Part shown: in pieces, positions 55,530-64,000 of the stretch
Layout of the letters: each line of letters starts with the position of its first letter
Position numbering within the stretch: the stretch's first letter is position 1
DNA from: Oncomelania hupensis
Lineage: Eukaryota; Mollusca; Gastropoda; Littorinimorpha; Pomatiopsidae
Direction: 5' to 3'
Assembly (NCBI GenBank): GCA_036898135.1
Contig: CM072512.1
Span: 5,771,179 to 5,835,178 of the forward strand
Length of the DNA: 64,000 nucleotides
The notes under the pieces: model-generated
Seen by the model: only the letters and a program-made list of their open reading frames with translations
What the model was told of the DNA's origin: nothing
Database searches by the model: none
Position numbers and translations under genes: made by a program

Positions 55530-56023
55530 TGGAGTGGGTCCCAACAGGAAGTCATCTCTGAGATCGCGCGGACAACTGCGGCCCTGACAAGGTTGAGGCC
55601 CGTTTAGAAAGACACGACCGTCGGTCTGCATTCCAAGGTAAGGCTGCTGCGCTCCCTTGTCATCTCCATCTTCCTATGCGTTTGCGAGGCATGGACCCTC
55701 ACAGCGGATCTCCAACGAGGGGTACAGGGAATGGAGATGAGGTAATGCAGGCGACTTCTGGGCATTTCTTGTGCCCGGCACATCGCCAGCGACAGGGTCC
55801 GACGGGCCATCACACAAGCCATTGGACAATGCGATGGCATGCTCACAGTAGTGAAGAACGGAAAGTCCGATGGTATGGCCATGTCACCACAGCATCAGCC
55901 ATGCGAGAATGGACTGGCTGGACACTGAGCGAAGCCATGAAGGTTGCAGAGGACAGAGAAAGATGGAGTACGCTGGTTAAACGATCATCGAGTTACAGGA
56001 TAGGATAGGATAATAGGATAGGT
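55530..56023 (+). mobile_element. RTE-like LINE, internally deleted
   Basis: Begins at the GGGTCCCAACAGGAAGTCAT block (about 870 in the first copy) and runs through CTCCCTTGTCATCTCCATCT and GATGGTATGGCCATGTCACC. It then jumps from CACAGCATCAG to CCATGCGAGAATGGACTGG, losing about 110 bases that encode the SSGLAKT...RWED part. It ends with GGATAGGATAGGATAATAGG. The tail sits directly against LINE coding sequence at 56024. Confidence 0.88.
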
Positions 56024-56320
56024 GCAGAGATCTTCAGGAAAGTTATTCCACAAAGTGGAACCGGAATAAGCTAGACTAGTTTCGAACAGATCAATAATTG
56101 GAATTGGAACATTTAATTTTGGCAGTTTGGCAACAGTTCTTTTAAAAAAAAAAAAAGAGAACAAAGTTGCATTGCCAGAAAGGACCTCGTGCATGAAAAC
56201 CCGTATAATAAATTTTAGCCTGTCGGCAAGAGGTAGAATATTGATCCGTTTATAGTCATTCGGAGATGTTTTTTTGTTTAAGAATAACTTGTTTAAATGA
56301 AAGTTTGTGAAATCAAAGTA
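56024..56320 (-). pseudogene. CR1/L2-like LINE C-terminal fragment
   Basis: The minus strand reads NKLFLNKKTSPNDYKRINIL, PLADRLKFIIRVFMHEVLSG, NATLFS, then an A-rich slip, KLNVPIPIIDLFETSLAYSG and STLWNNFPEDLCT. These are the conserved C-terminal blocks of CR1/L2-type LINEs. The sequence stops where the RTE tail begins. Confidence 0.75.
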
Positions 56321-57450
56321 ATTTTAAATTTTAATTCTAAAAAGGAAAGAGATGGAGATAGAGAGAGAGGGGAAGGGTTTGTGAGAGACAGAGAAGACCA
56401 ACAGACAGACAGTGAAGGCTGCACAACAATCAAACACCATTGGGTCTGTGAACACGATGATTATGAGTAGAAATCAGGATGCCCAATACTGGCTAGTATG
56501 GTACCTCTGTGACAGCAGTCATACAACACTACTCCACACCGAGTTGAGCATCGCGCACAGCAGAGGTCCCTCACCAAGTGATTCTGTTAATATATATATT
56601 AAGATATGTTATGATCCTTTGAGATGTGTAATTCTCTCCTTCGAATCTCTTGACACTGATGAACATATAGCACTAGGCAGATTCTTTGAAAGTTGGTTTT
56701 TAAGTAAACTTGAATTCATTTTTGCACTCATGTGCTAAACAGGTTTTGCGCTGTATTTGAAATCTAGCTCAACCAATTTTAGTTTATTTTTGGCTAGTTA
56801 ATAGCTGAAGGAGTGGTCAATTGTTTTCATTTCACTTCTGTATGAAAAAGGAACTCTGCAACAGAAAAGGACCACGAAAATTAACACTTTAAAAACGCTT
56901 ACCCCCACCCCCTCCACCACCAGCTATATGTTGTTATACGTGGCTGGATATACATCACAATGGCTTGCCATCTTAAGATACAAAATGACTGATTGTCGGC
57001 ATTTACAGAAGGAAATTTGACATCTTGTTTATTTAAAAGAAAACCTCAAAACAGAACAGTACCACCAAAATTAACGCTTTTAAACTGCTTTTGTTCCGTC
57101 TACGTGCGATAAGTGTCTGGATATTCGTTTGAAAGACTTGTTTTGGTTAATGCCACCTTGTTGATTTACGTTCTTTTTTTCTGCCCACTCAGCATTGTAC
57201 ATGTACGTAGTACTATATACGCTCTCAATAGTAGTAGTATTATATACACTCTCAATAGTAGTAGTACTAATAATACTTGCGGCTACTACTAATGTTAAGG
57301 CCACATTGATCAATAATCCAGCGAGGTGTGTGAGGAACACTTCAAGCTGTGACAGACTTCGTCTCACACCGCCTTAGTGACATCATCGCCATATCACAAA
57401 CAATCCCCAGCGACGGGGAAGGGGAGTAGGGACTAGGTGCATTTATGTAG
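56321..57450. other. AT-rich intergenic sequence
   Basis: A phrase around AAATTAACACTTTAAAAACG (56878) is repeated in diverged form at 57068, 190 bases on. The 108-codon frame at 56412-56738 has no recognised domain. No gene is called. Confidence 0.4.
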
Positions 57451-57454
57451 CTGG

Positions 57455-57535
57455 TAGTACCCCAACTATCATCAAAGCTGGCCTAGAAAAAAGGGAGATG
57501 TCTGACAGCCTCTTTACTCCCCTTCAGTCAAAAAT
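57455..57535 (+). mobile_element. SINE-C-related fragment
   Basis: Contains CATCAAAGCTGGCCTAGAAA and CAGCCTCTTTACTCCCCTTC, matching the order at 48.18-48.24 kb. A second trace (CAAAGCTGGCCAGGACAAAA) is at 57586. Confidence 0.5.
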
Positions 57536-57599
57536 AGGTATACACACATACACACACACACACACACACACCTTACCGTTACTTACAAAGCTGGCCAGG

Positions 57600-58230
57600 A
57601 CAAAAGGAAAATGTTACAGCCGCTTTCTCAGCCTTTTCTTTGTTGGGAGAACATAAAGATAACATTACTACTCTGCTATTGAAATGGCAACAACAAGAAA
57701 GCATATATTTTGAGCAGTCTTTGTTGAAAGCTATTTTGAATTCTAGTTCCGAAGCCATTACCATTGATGTTTCTATTTGTGAAGGAAGAAAGTTGTCAAG
57801 AATAACCCCACCTACGTAGCTAATAATAGACTTGTGCTATAAAAATGGCGTCGCGCACCAAGGTTCAGCAATAAAGGGAAATAATCTGGTGGATCCAATA
57901 ACATCAGCTCTCAAACGCCAAATACGCCTACACTAAACAATTTACAGCACAGAACGAATTTTGTGCGTGCTAATAATAACTAATAACTTGAGAATACCTG
58001 CAATTACCCAAATAGATAAGCAGACGACTTCTACGTGAACCCAATATGGTTGTGGTGCATTCACTTTGGGACGCAGAGTGCGTCGCTGAGACAAGAGGAT
58101 GCCTTTTCACTCTCTCTCAAGCTGGCAGAAGGAGCATGCATCGTTAAGTCTCGCCACTGTGTACGCATGAGGCGCAATGTTATATTTGTTTGACACAAAC
58201 AGTCTAAAAAGACCAATATTGTCTGTTTGT
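57600..58230. other. Intergenic sequence
   Basis: No gene or repeat family recognised. Confidence 0.35.
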
Positions 58231-58231
58231 T

Positions 58232-58800
<569 letters not shown>

Positions 58801-58912
58801 TAGAGAGAGAGAGAGAGAGGGAGAGAGAGAGATTCAGAAAGAGAGACAGATATATATATATTAAATATACAGATATATAGATATATATAGAAAGGTGGAT
58901 CTAGAGAGAGAG

Positions 58913-58966
<54 letters not shown>
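58801..58966 (+). repeat. GA and TA simple repeats
   Basis: GA, a short TATA stretch (58850-58888), then about 28 GA units. Confidence 0.95.
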
Positions 58967-58968
<2 letters not shown>

Positions 58969-59500
58969 CAGCAAAATCTACTGGAACTTTTCTATCTCCT
59001 GCCAATGCTTATAGTCCAGGAGCATGTTCCAATTTGTAAAGAATGTATGGGGCATTAACATTCAATATTATTTCCTGCCTGTTAAAATCAGTTTTTAGTG
59101 ATAATCAAATACAATCAAGCTATCGCTCCACAATCTTTCCAAAGGAATGCCTCATTGGTATTAAGCTATAATATGTTATAGACATTGTGTGTGGCTGTGC
59201 GACAACTTCGTACTACTGTGTGGGCATGTACGACTATTTGATAGTGTGTCAACGTATGCGTTACAGATTATGGCTGTATTGTTGTGCCTGGAGCCGATAC
59301 ACACTGTTCCACATTGTTCGCTTCAACAAGCAGTAGCGGATCTCACACAAGCTCATGCATGACTGAGAAATAGTTGACAAAAAAACAACACCTCTCTCTC
59401 TGCCCCCCCCCCCCTCACTCTCTCTCCACACACACCCTTCTCTCTCTCCACCCCTACCTCGCAATCCCCTGTCTCTCTATTTCTCCTCCCTCCCCTCTCT
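58967..59500. other. Intergenic sequence
   Basis: CT-rich from 59390. No gene recognised. Confidence 0.35.
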
Positions 59501-59507
59501 TCCCCCT

Positions 59508-59672
59508 TGGTGACCGGATATGGAGCAGGAGTGACCTAGTGCGTGCTGGGTGTATTTGTGTAGCCGGCACTCACCCGCCTAGAACATGAGCGTCAGGATC
59601 TTTAAAGTCCGTGCCTTGGAATGCGTGCGGGCACAGAATAGACCTCGGTTTATACGCTCATCCGAAGGACGA
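59508..59672 (-). mobile_element. SINE-A central fragment
   Basis: Plus strand: GACCTAGTGCGTGCTGGGTG, CGGCACTCACCCGCCTAGAA, CATGAGCGTCAGGATCTTTA, CCTCGGTTTATACGCTCATC. Confidence 0.8.
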
Positions 59673-59676
59673 TAAA

Positions 59677-59732
59677 GTTGTATTGCATTGTATTATATTG
59701 TAGATTGTATTGTATTGTAGTGCATTGTATAT
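59677..59732 (+). repeat. GTATT pentanucleotide repeat, degenerate
   Basis: About ten units of TTGTA/TTGCA. Confidence 0.8.
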
Positions 59733-59899
59733 AGCAATTGAAAATCTTTCAGAAAAATACACTTCTCTGGATTGAACTATATACATCTAATTAATTCTAA
59801 GCGACCGCCCGACGCTTTACCATACCAGCTTTTGTCACAAGCCCCCGAGAAAGGAAAAAGTGGTTGACGCGGTTGTGTAAGGAAGGATGGTAGAGGGTT

Positions 59900-60066
59900 A
59901 TAGCACGCACTAGGTCCCCCATCCCCGGTCGCCCAAGATTGTGCTCAGTCGTCTGGCCGGCAGACTATGCACCCAAAGGTTGCAGGTGAGCGCCTCGGGC
60001 GTCCTGATAGCTGGTATGTATCGACCATCGCCTTGAGAGCTCTTGAGCTGGAAGAGCACTAGACGA
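59900..60066 (+). mobile_element. SINE-A 3' half
   Basis: AGCACGCACTAGGTCCCCCA, CGCCCAAGATTGTGCTCAGT, AAAGGTTGCAGGTGAGCGCC, CATCGCCTTGAGAGCTC and GCTGGAAGAGCACTAGACGA, in order. Confidence 0.8.
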
Positions 60067-60097
60067 CTCCAGCATGTCGACACTAGCACCAGCATAG

Positions 60098-60240
60098 ATA
60101 AAAAGTAAAGGTCTCCCCGTAACCTTTCGATCGTTGAGAAGAGAAGCGTTTGAGACATCTCTTTCCTCAAGGCCAGCTTAATGAGGGCGGCGTCTATCTC
60201 CTCTCCCTCGCTGGCCTATCTTCCCCGGTACAAAACAGAT
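60098..60240 (-). mobile_element. SINE-C-related element, truncated
   Basis: Plus strand: AAAGTAAAGGTCTCCCCGTA, GAAGCGTTTGAGACATCTCT, GGCCAGCTTAATGAGGGCGG, CTCCTCTCCCTCGCTGGC. It has the 3' tail and body of the SINE-C sister subfamily; the head is missing. Confidence 0.7.
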
Positions 60241-60249
60241 CCAGCTACC

Positions 60250-60355
60250 CACCCACCCATTCAAAGTTGGTGGAAGACAAGACAAGACAAGACCCACCCA
60301 TTCAAAGTTGGTGGAAGACAAGACAAGACAAGACCCACCCATTCAAAGTTGGTGG
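60250..60355 (+). repeat. 41-bp minisatellite, about 2.5 units
   Basis: Each unit has CCCACCCATTCAAAGTTGGT and GGAAGACAAGACAAGACAAG, three partial copies. Confidence 0.9.
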
Positions 60356-60363
60356 ACTGGTAT

Positions 60364-60974
60364 GACGGACAGAAAGGCAGGTCATTCACTCGATGCAAAG
60401 ACGCCATACAAAGCATCGTGTCTTTTGCCCAAATAAGGTTAAAAAAAAGTATCGATACTTTCGGAAAGTATCCATACTTTCGCATCGAGCAGTTTCAACG
60501 AGCATTTTAACTTAGGCCGACGGAAAGGGTCATTCACTCGATGCAAAGATACGATGCAAAGTTACCCAAAATATGGTAAAAGTATCGTATCGATACTTTC
60601 CGAAAGGATCGTGCAGTTTCAACGAGTAGTTTGAACGCGCACTTCCGACTTTAGCCTACAACTGTGACTGGAAGTCGTACAAAAGTGGAATCGACATTTT
60701 CCAGAAGAAGGAGAATGGCTGAGCAGGCAATGATAATTATCGATGAGAGGAGGGAGTTGCAAGGCCTTGCTAAACGTAAATGTCAACAAATCTAATTTAA
60801 GGTTTTGTGTTCATGCATTTTCCCCCTGTACGTTTTGTGGTCATACATTTTTCCGATCCAAGTTTTGCCACCACCACTTCGGGATTGCTCGGGTGTGCGC
60901 GTTCAAACTGTCCGAACCTTATTTGGGCAAAAGCATCGTGTCTTTGTATCGAGTGAATGAACCTTTCCGTCCGC
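60364..60974. mobile_element. Foldback-like repeat, two direct and one inverted arm
   Basis: The arm at 60364-60440 (with GTCATTCACTCGATGCAAAG and TTTTGCCCAAATAAGGTT) is repeated in diverged form at 60518-60645 and in inverted form at 60893-60974. A perfect 16-base palindrome, AAAGTATCGATACTTT, lies at 60446-60461, with a similar GTATCGTATCGATAC at 60582. No ORF of note. Confidence 0.6.
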
Positions 60975-61034
60975 CACAGACTGGGGCGTGTCATGCGTTT
61001 GTTATCTTTTTTCGTCGTTTGTCCTTTGCCTTTC

Positions 61035-61130
61035 AAACATATTACCCATCCAAGCACTAACCCCACCCGCCGTTGTTTACCCTAAAATACTGCAAGCGTG
61101 TGCCCAAACATATTGCCCTATTGCGCTACC
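61035..61130 (-). mobile_element. SINE-C head, diverged
   Basis: Minus strand: GGGTAGCGCAATAGGGCAAT (tRNA A-box-like) and, about 50 bases on, GGGGTTAGTGCTTGGATGGG (5S-like). Same order and spacing as the heads at 29.8, 39.4 and 50.8 kb, but much older. Confidence 0.6.
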
Positions 61131-61680
61131 CAGTACTAGCATAATGACACCCAATAACAGCCTGCATGCCCTAGCCCACAAGCTAACCGCATCAGTGGGC
61201 GTCTAATCACTCAATCGGTGTAAACCTCTAAACTGAATAAATCCACGAAGGAAGACTGCCTTTTGGATAATACCTCTAAACATACTCCATATGATAATAG
61301 CACGCTCAGAGCGCGCAGCTTTTTGGGTTGAAAAGGTTATGTCGCCACAAAAGGCGGGTTTAGCACGGCCGTCCGACGAATACTAACAATTTAAACTTTA
61401 TACACACACACACATGCGCACCCCTCCCCCCCCCACACACACAAACCCTAACCTGAAAAGCCCTTGAGGCAGTGTGGCAAGTGCATAAAAAAGCTAAAAA
61501 CGAGGAACTAACAACAAGAAGACAAGTTTAGTGCTAATGGTAAGAATAATATTATCATTTCGTGTAAGAGTGTCGGGTTTCAATTACCATACAGAAGCGA
61601 CGTTGCATGTCACTGCTGCTCTTAGTGATTGCACTCAAACCACTCACTACACTGAAGACGATGGGTAAAGGGGAGGAGGG
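61131..61680. other. Intergenic sequence
   Basis: No gene recognised; short CA run at 61403-61412 and poly(C) at 61424. Confidence 0.35.
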
Positions 61681-61683
61681 GAG

Positions 61684-61694
61684 TGAGAGAGAGA

Positions 61695-61743
<49 letters not shown>
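61684..61743 (+). repeat. GA microsatellite
   Basis: About 28 GA units with one GGGA. Confidence 0.95.
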
Positions 61744-61745
<2 letters not shown>

Positions 61746-61943
61746 ACCAAGAAGAAGAATCAAGAAAAGAACAGATAAGGAGATTAACTGATTTGAAAAT
61801 GAAGTGTAAGAAGAAAGGAGAAGGAGTAGAAAGAAGAGGAAGTGATTGAAGAAAAATGAGAGAAATAGTCCTTCCCCCCCCCCCTCCCAACCCCCCTCCC
61901 TCCCGAAAAAATGTACACTAGAAAGGGAAGAACAAGGATGGGC

Positions 61944-61964
61944 ACAGAGAGAGAGAGAGAGAGA

Positions 61965-61996
<32 letters not shown>

Positions 61997-61999
61997 TAG
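61944..61999 (+). repeat. GA microsatellite
   Basis: About 26 GA units with one GTGA. Confidence 0.95.
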
Positions 62000-62030
62000 A
62001 AAAGAAGAAGGATGGGGTAGGATAGTCGGA

Positions 62031-62452
62031 ATCCTATCCTATCCCATCCTATCCCGTAACTCGAAGGTCGTTGGGACACCACAGATGATGGTTTAACCAG
62101 CGTACTCCATCTTTCTCTGTCCTCAGCAACCATCATGGCTTCGCTCAGTGTCAAACCAGTCCATTCTCCAATGTTGTCCTCCCACCTCTTTTTGTGTCTC
62201 CCTCTTCTTCTGCCTCCTTGCACCGTGCCTTGCAGGAGGGTCGTTGCAAGGCCTGATGCCGCTCTGGTGTCGTGGCTATACCATCGGAGTTTCCGTTTTT
62301 TCATCACTGTGAACAGGTCATCGTGTTGTCCAATGGCATGTGTGATGGTCTGTCGGACTTCGTTGTTGGTGATGTGCTGGGTACAGAAAATGCCCCAGAA
62401 GTCTTCTGAAGCACCTCATCTCCATGCTTTGTATTCTTTGTTGTAGATCTGC
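62031..62452 (-). mobile_element. RTE-like LINE, 5'-truncated
   Basis: Minus strand: AACAAAGAATACAAAGCATG, then codons for MMKKRKLRWYSHDTRAASGL, GGRRRGRHKKRWEDNIGEWT and LTLSEAMMVAEDRERW, ending in a GGGATAGGAT-type tail. A two-codon insertion (AA in TRAASGL) distinguishes it. The RT catalytic part is absent. Confidence 0.9.
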
Positions 62453-62454
62453 TC

Positions 62455-62515
62455 AAATAGCGTTATTTTAAAGTAACCGCATATAAATTATTATGAAACA
62501 GCTCACTTTTCCAGT
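62455..62515. repeat. Inverted repeat arm, left
   Basis: About 60 bases containing TTTAAAGTAACCGCAT and GAAACAGCTCACTTTTCCAG; about 93 per cent complementary to 62972-63031 by eye. Confidence 0.85.
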
Positions 62516-62518
62516 GAC

Positions 62519-62548
62519 TGCACGATGACATGCTCACAATGGTGAATA
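62519..62548 (+). mobile_element. Short RTE-like fragment
   Basis: GCACGATGACATGCTCACAA then TGGTGAA matches about 1167-1192 of the first LINE copy. About 27 bases only. Confidence 0.4.
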
Positions 62549-62971
62549 CTAGTCAGAAACTGAAAGGTCGGGAGAATTTATGTGGGGTGGCGGGGGTGGG
62601 GGTGTGTGTGACTGGGGTGTGAACAGTGTGACGAGGGAAGGAGGGGGAGGTGGCAAGTGAAGAAAGAATAAAAGAAACGCATTGTGTATAAACTAAAGGC
62701 ACAGCAACACAACTGCAGCGCAACACTGCACACAGACTATGTGGGTGCAGTCGGACTGCGCTGACTACATAATAGCAACTGTATAGCATGCGCAGTGTAT
62801 TTAGCTGGAACATTATAGTAATTTGTATACCTTCACTAATTGACCGTAGATCTCCGCGCTTAACTGAGGAAAGCCTACACACAAGAACAAAGAGAAATGA
62901 GAAAGGCGAACATGACATACGGCGGCCCGAATTCCACTGAGGCTATTGTTCGAGTCTTGAGCAGGTTTGGG
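62549..62971. other. Sequence between inverted arms
   Basis: G-rich strip at 62580-62650, otherwise unique-looking, no ORF of note. Confidence 0.4.
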
Positions 62972-63031
62972 ACTGGAAAAGTGAGCTGTTTCATAATAAT
63001 TTCAATGCGGTTACTTTAAAATAAGGTTATT
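62972..63031. repeat. Inverted repeat arm, right
   Basis: ACTGGAAAAGTGAGCTGTTT through ATGCGGTTACTTTAAAATAA, the partner of 62455-62515. Confidence 0.85.
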
Positions 63032-63065
63032 TCATATTAATTTCTTTACTGTTACTTTTTCTAAT

Positions 63066-63608
63066 ACCCCCGTTGGGGTTCCGGAGGTTTCAGTATAAAT
63101 AGTATCCCCACTTTCTGGCAATTTAGTGCTTTAAATTCCCACTGTCGCTGTCTTTCTCATTCGCTCTTTCTCATTCCTGCTCTTTTCTATTAATCTGCTA
63201 GACCAGTCTCCTACCTTTTTTCTTGAAAACTCTTCCGGGACAAGACTCCTTGTTTGTGTATGAGGTCTGTTGGATCAACTTAGGAATATTGGACGCTTTC
63301 TGCCAGGTGGTCACTAGGGCTTCCTATGATGTTATTATTTAGCAACGTAGGTATTTTATATGTATGTGTTTTGCTGATAATTTATAATGATGTTTGTATT
63401 CTATTTTGTTTTTGTAAACGGGGGTTCGATAAGTTGGGGTGAAGCCTCAGCCGTCCCCTGCGTGGGATGTCTTTATTGTAAAGTGACTGGCTGGTGGAGA
63501 GCTTTCGGTTTTACCACTATGGTTGTTTCAGCAGATCTTTTATGTGGATCGGGGGTTGTCCGGTCCTGATTTGGCTCGGAATAGTCCGCTGGACCTAAAG
63601 CAATAACA
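63066..63608 (+). mobile_element. LTR-like dispersed repeat, long copy
   Basis: The two ends recur inverted at 52731-52890. A TATAAATAG box at 63094-63102 lies about 30 bases inside. The interior has no long conserved ORF. Size (about 540 bases), TATA box and presence as a separate unit fit a solo LTR, but TG...CA ends and a target duplication could not be fixed, so the class is uncertain. Confidence 0.5.
63094..63102 (+). promoter_or_regulatory. TATA-box-like sequence in the dispersed repeat
   Basis: TATAAATAG, also present (inverted) in the 52.8-kb copy as CTATTTATA. Conservation between copies suggests that it belongs to the element. Confidence 0.4.
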
Positions 63609-64000
63609 ATGTAATGTAAAAAAAAACTTTTTCTAATGTTGCATAAGTGAGTGAGTAACATTCGCACTGAACATGCTTTAGTAAAACAGTTGACATTAGC
63701 GGTGTGCTAAGAGGCCTGTATCACTTCCTCGTTTAATAATTCTTATACATGCAACAAGAAACTCTGAATGATTTGCACTTTGCGCACTCGTGCACTAGAA
63801 ACTCTGTACCACATATGTACTCCCCTGAGGTGCGAGACTAACGAAAAATGTGAAAAGGACAAACAGCTGATTGTGTTCCACCGATATACAGCTAGCCAAA
63901 GAAAAAAGGTTTTCCAGCGTAAAGAAATCTTTACAAGTATTGGTCTCAATCTGGGTTTCAGACTTTCACAGTTTCTTTTCTTTCTCCAAAAGCCCATTTC
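63609..64000. other. Intergenic sequence to window end
   Basis: No gene or repeat family recognised. Confidence 0.35.

Noticed and set aside
56412..56738. A 108-codon plus-strand ORF as a candidate gene.
   Set aside because: No domain, no homology I recognise, AT-rich ending and low-complexity surroundings.
61684..61849. Charged coiled-coil-like ORFs over GA arrays (also at 17.4, 34.6 and 37.8 kb).
   Set aside because: RE/ER repeats are the direct translation of GA dinucleotides.

Overview
The window reads as non-coding DNA from a large, repeat-rich metazoan genome, most likely a mollusc and probably a gastropod. The grounds are interspersed TTAGGG-type repeats, several tRNA-headed SINE families, degenerate RTE-like and CR1/L2-like LINEs, a hAT transposon relic and a very high density of microsatellites and minisatellites. 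There is no bacterial gene organisation and no convincing host exon. The species is an inference. Nearly every long open frame is either a translated tandem repeat or a transposon fragment.

Layout. 0-2 kb: a broken RTE-like LINE with a nested, inverted second copy. 2-9 kb: simple repeats, a 24-bp pyrimidine minisatellite, SINE bodies and a telomere-like block. 9.2-11 kb: two SINEs head to head, then a long SINE-A. 14-18 kb: a 44-bp minisatellite and GA-rich arrays. 19-22.8 kb: a possible hAT end with a short ORF, AAG/TCN arrays, a SINE-B, a clean RTE insertion with target-site duplications and a 36-bp minisatellite. 24.4-27.3 kb: SINE-A, RTE 3' end, a 33-bp satellite of about 35 units inside a dispersed repeat, and an 18-bp array. 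28-31 kb: an amplified SINE-tail/GA array, a SINE with a tRNA/5S-like head, and a 99-bp RTE insertion. 32-34 kb: arrays of 4, 17, 31 and 50 bp. 35.6-37.3 kb: a CR1/L2-like LINE interrupted by a SINE, and a GATA array split by an RTE fragment. 38-39.5 kb: a foldback element with a telomere-like core and a second tRNA/5S SINE. 41-43 kb: LINE fragments. 44-51 kb: many SINEs and a second 33-bp array with a 373-bp higher-order period. 52.7-56.3 kb: dispersed repeats, SINE-A, a hAT relic with terminal inverted repeats, and an RTE copy inserted in a CR1/L2-like LINE. 58.2-58.8 kb: a pentanucleotide array whose unit changes block by block. 59.5-64 kb: SINE pieces, inverted repeats, another RTE copy and an LTR-like dispersed repeat.

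How the parts relate. The RTE LINE ends in a short ATAGG-type tandem tail, and several SINEs end in ATT, GATAA or similar tails, so some microsatellites here were probably seeded by retroposon 3' ends. No cellular pathway or operon can be assembled. The most noteworthy items are the tRNA/5S chimeric SINE promoter, the satellite that grew inside a dispersed repeat, the higher-order 33-bp array and the nested insertions. I found no evidence for a new multi-gene system.
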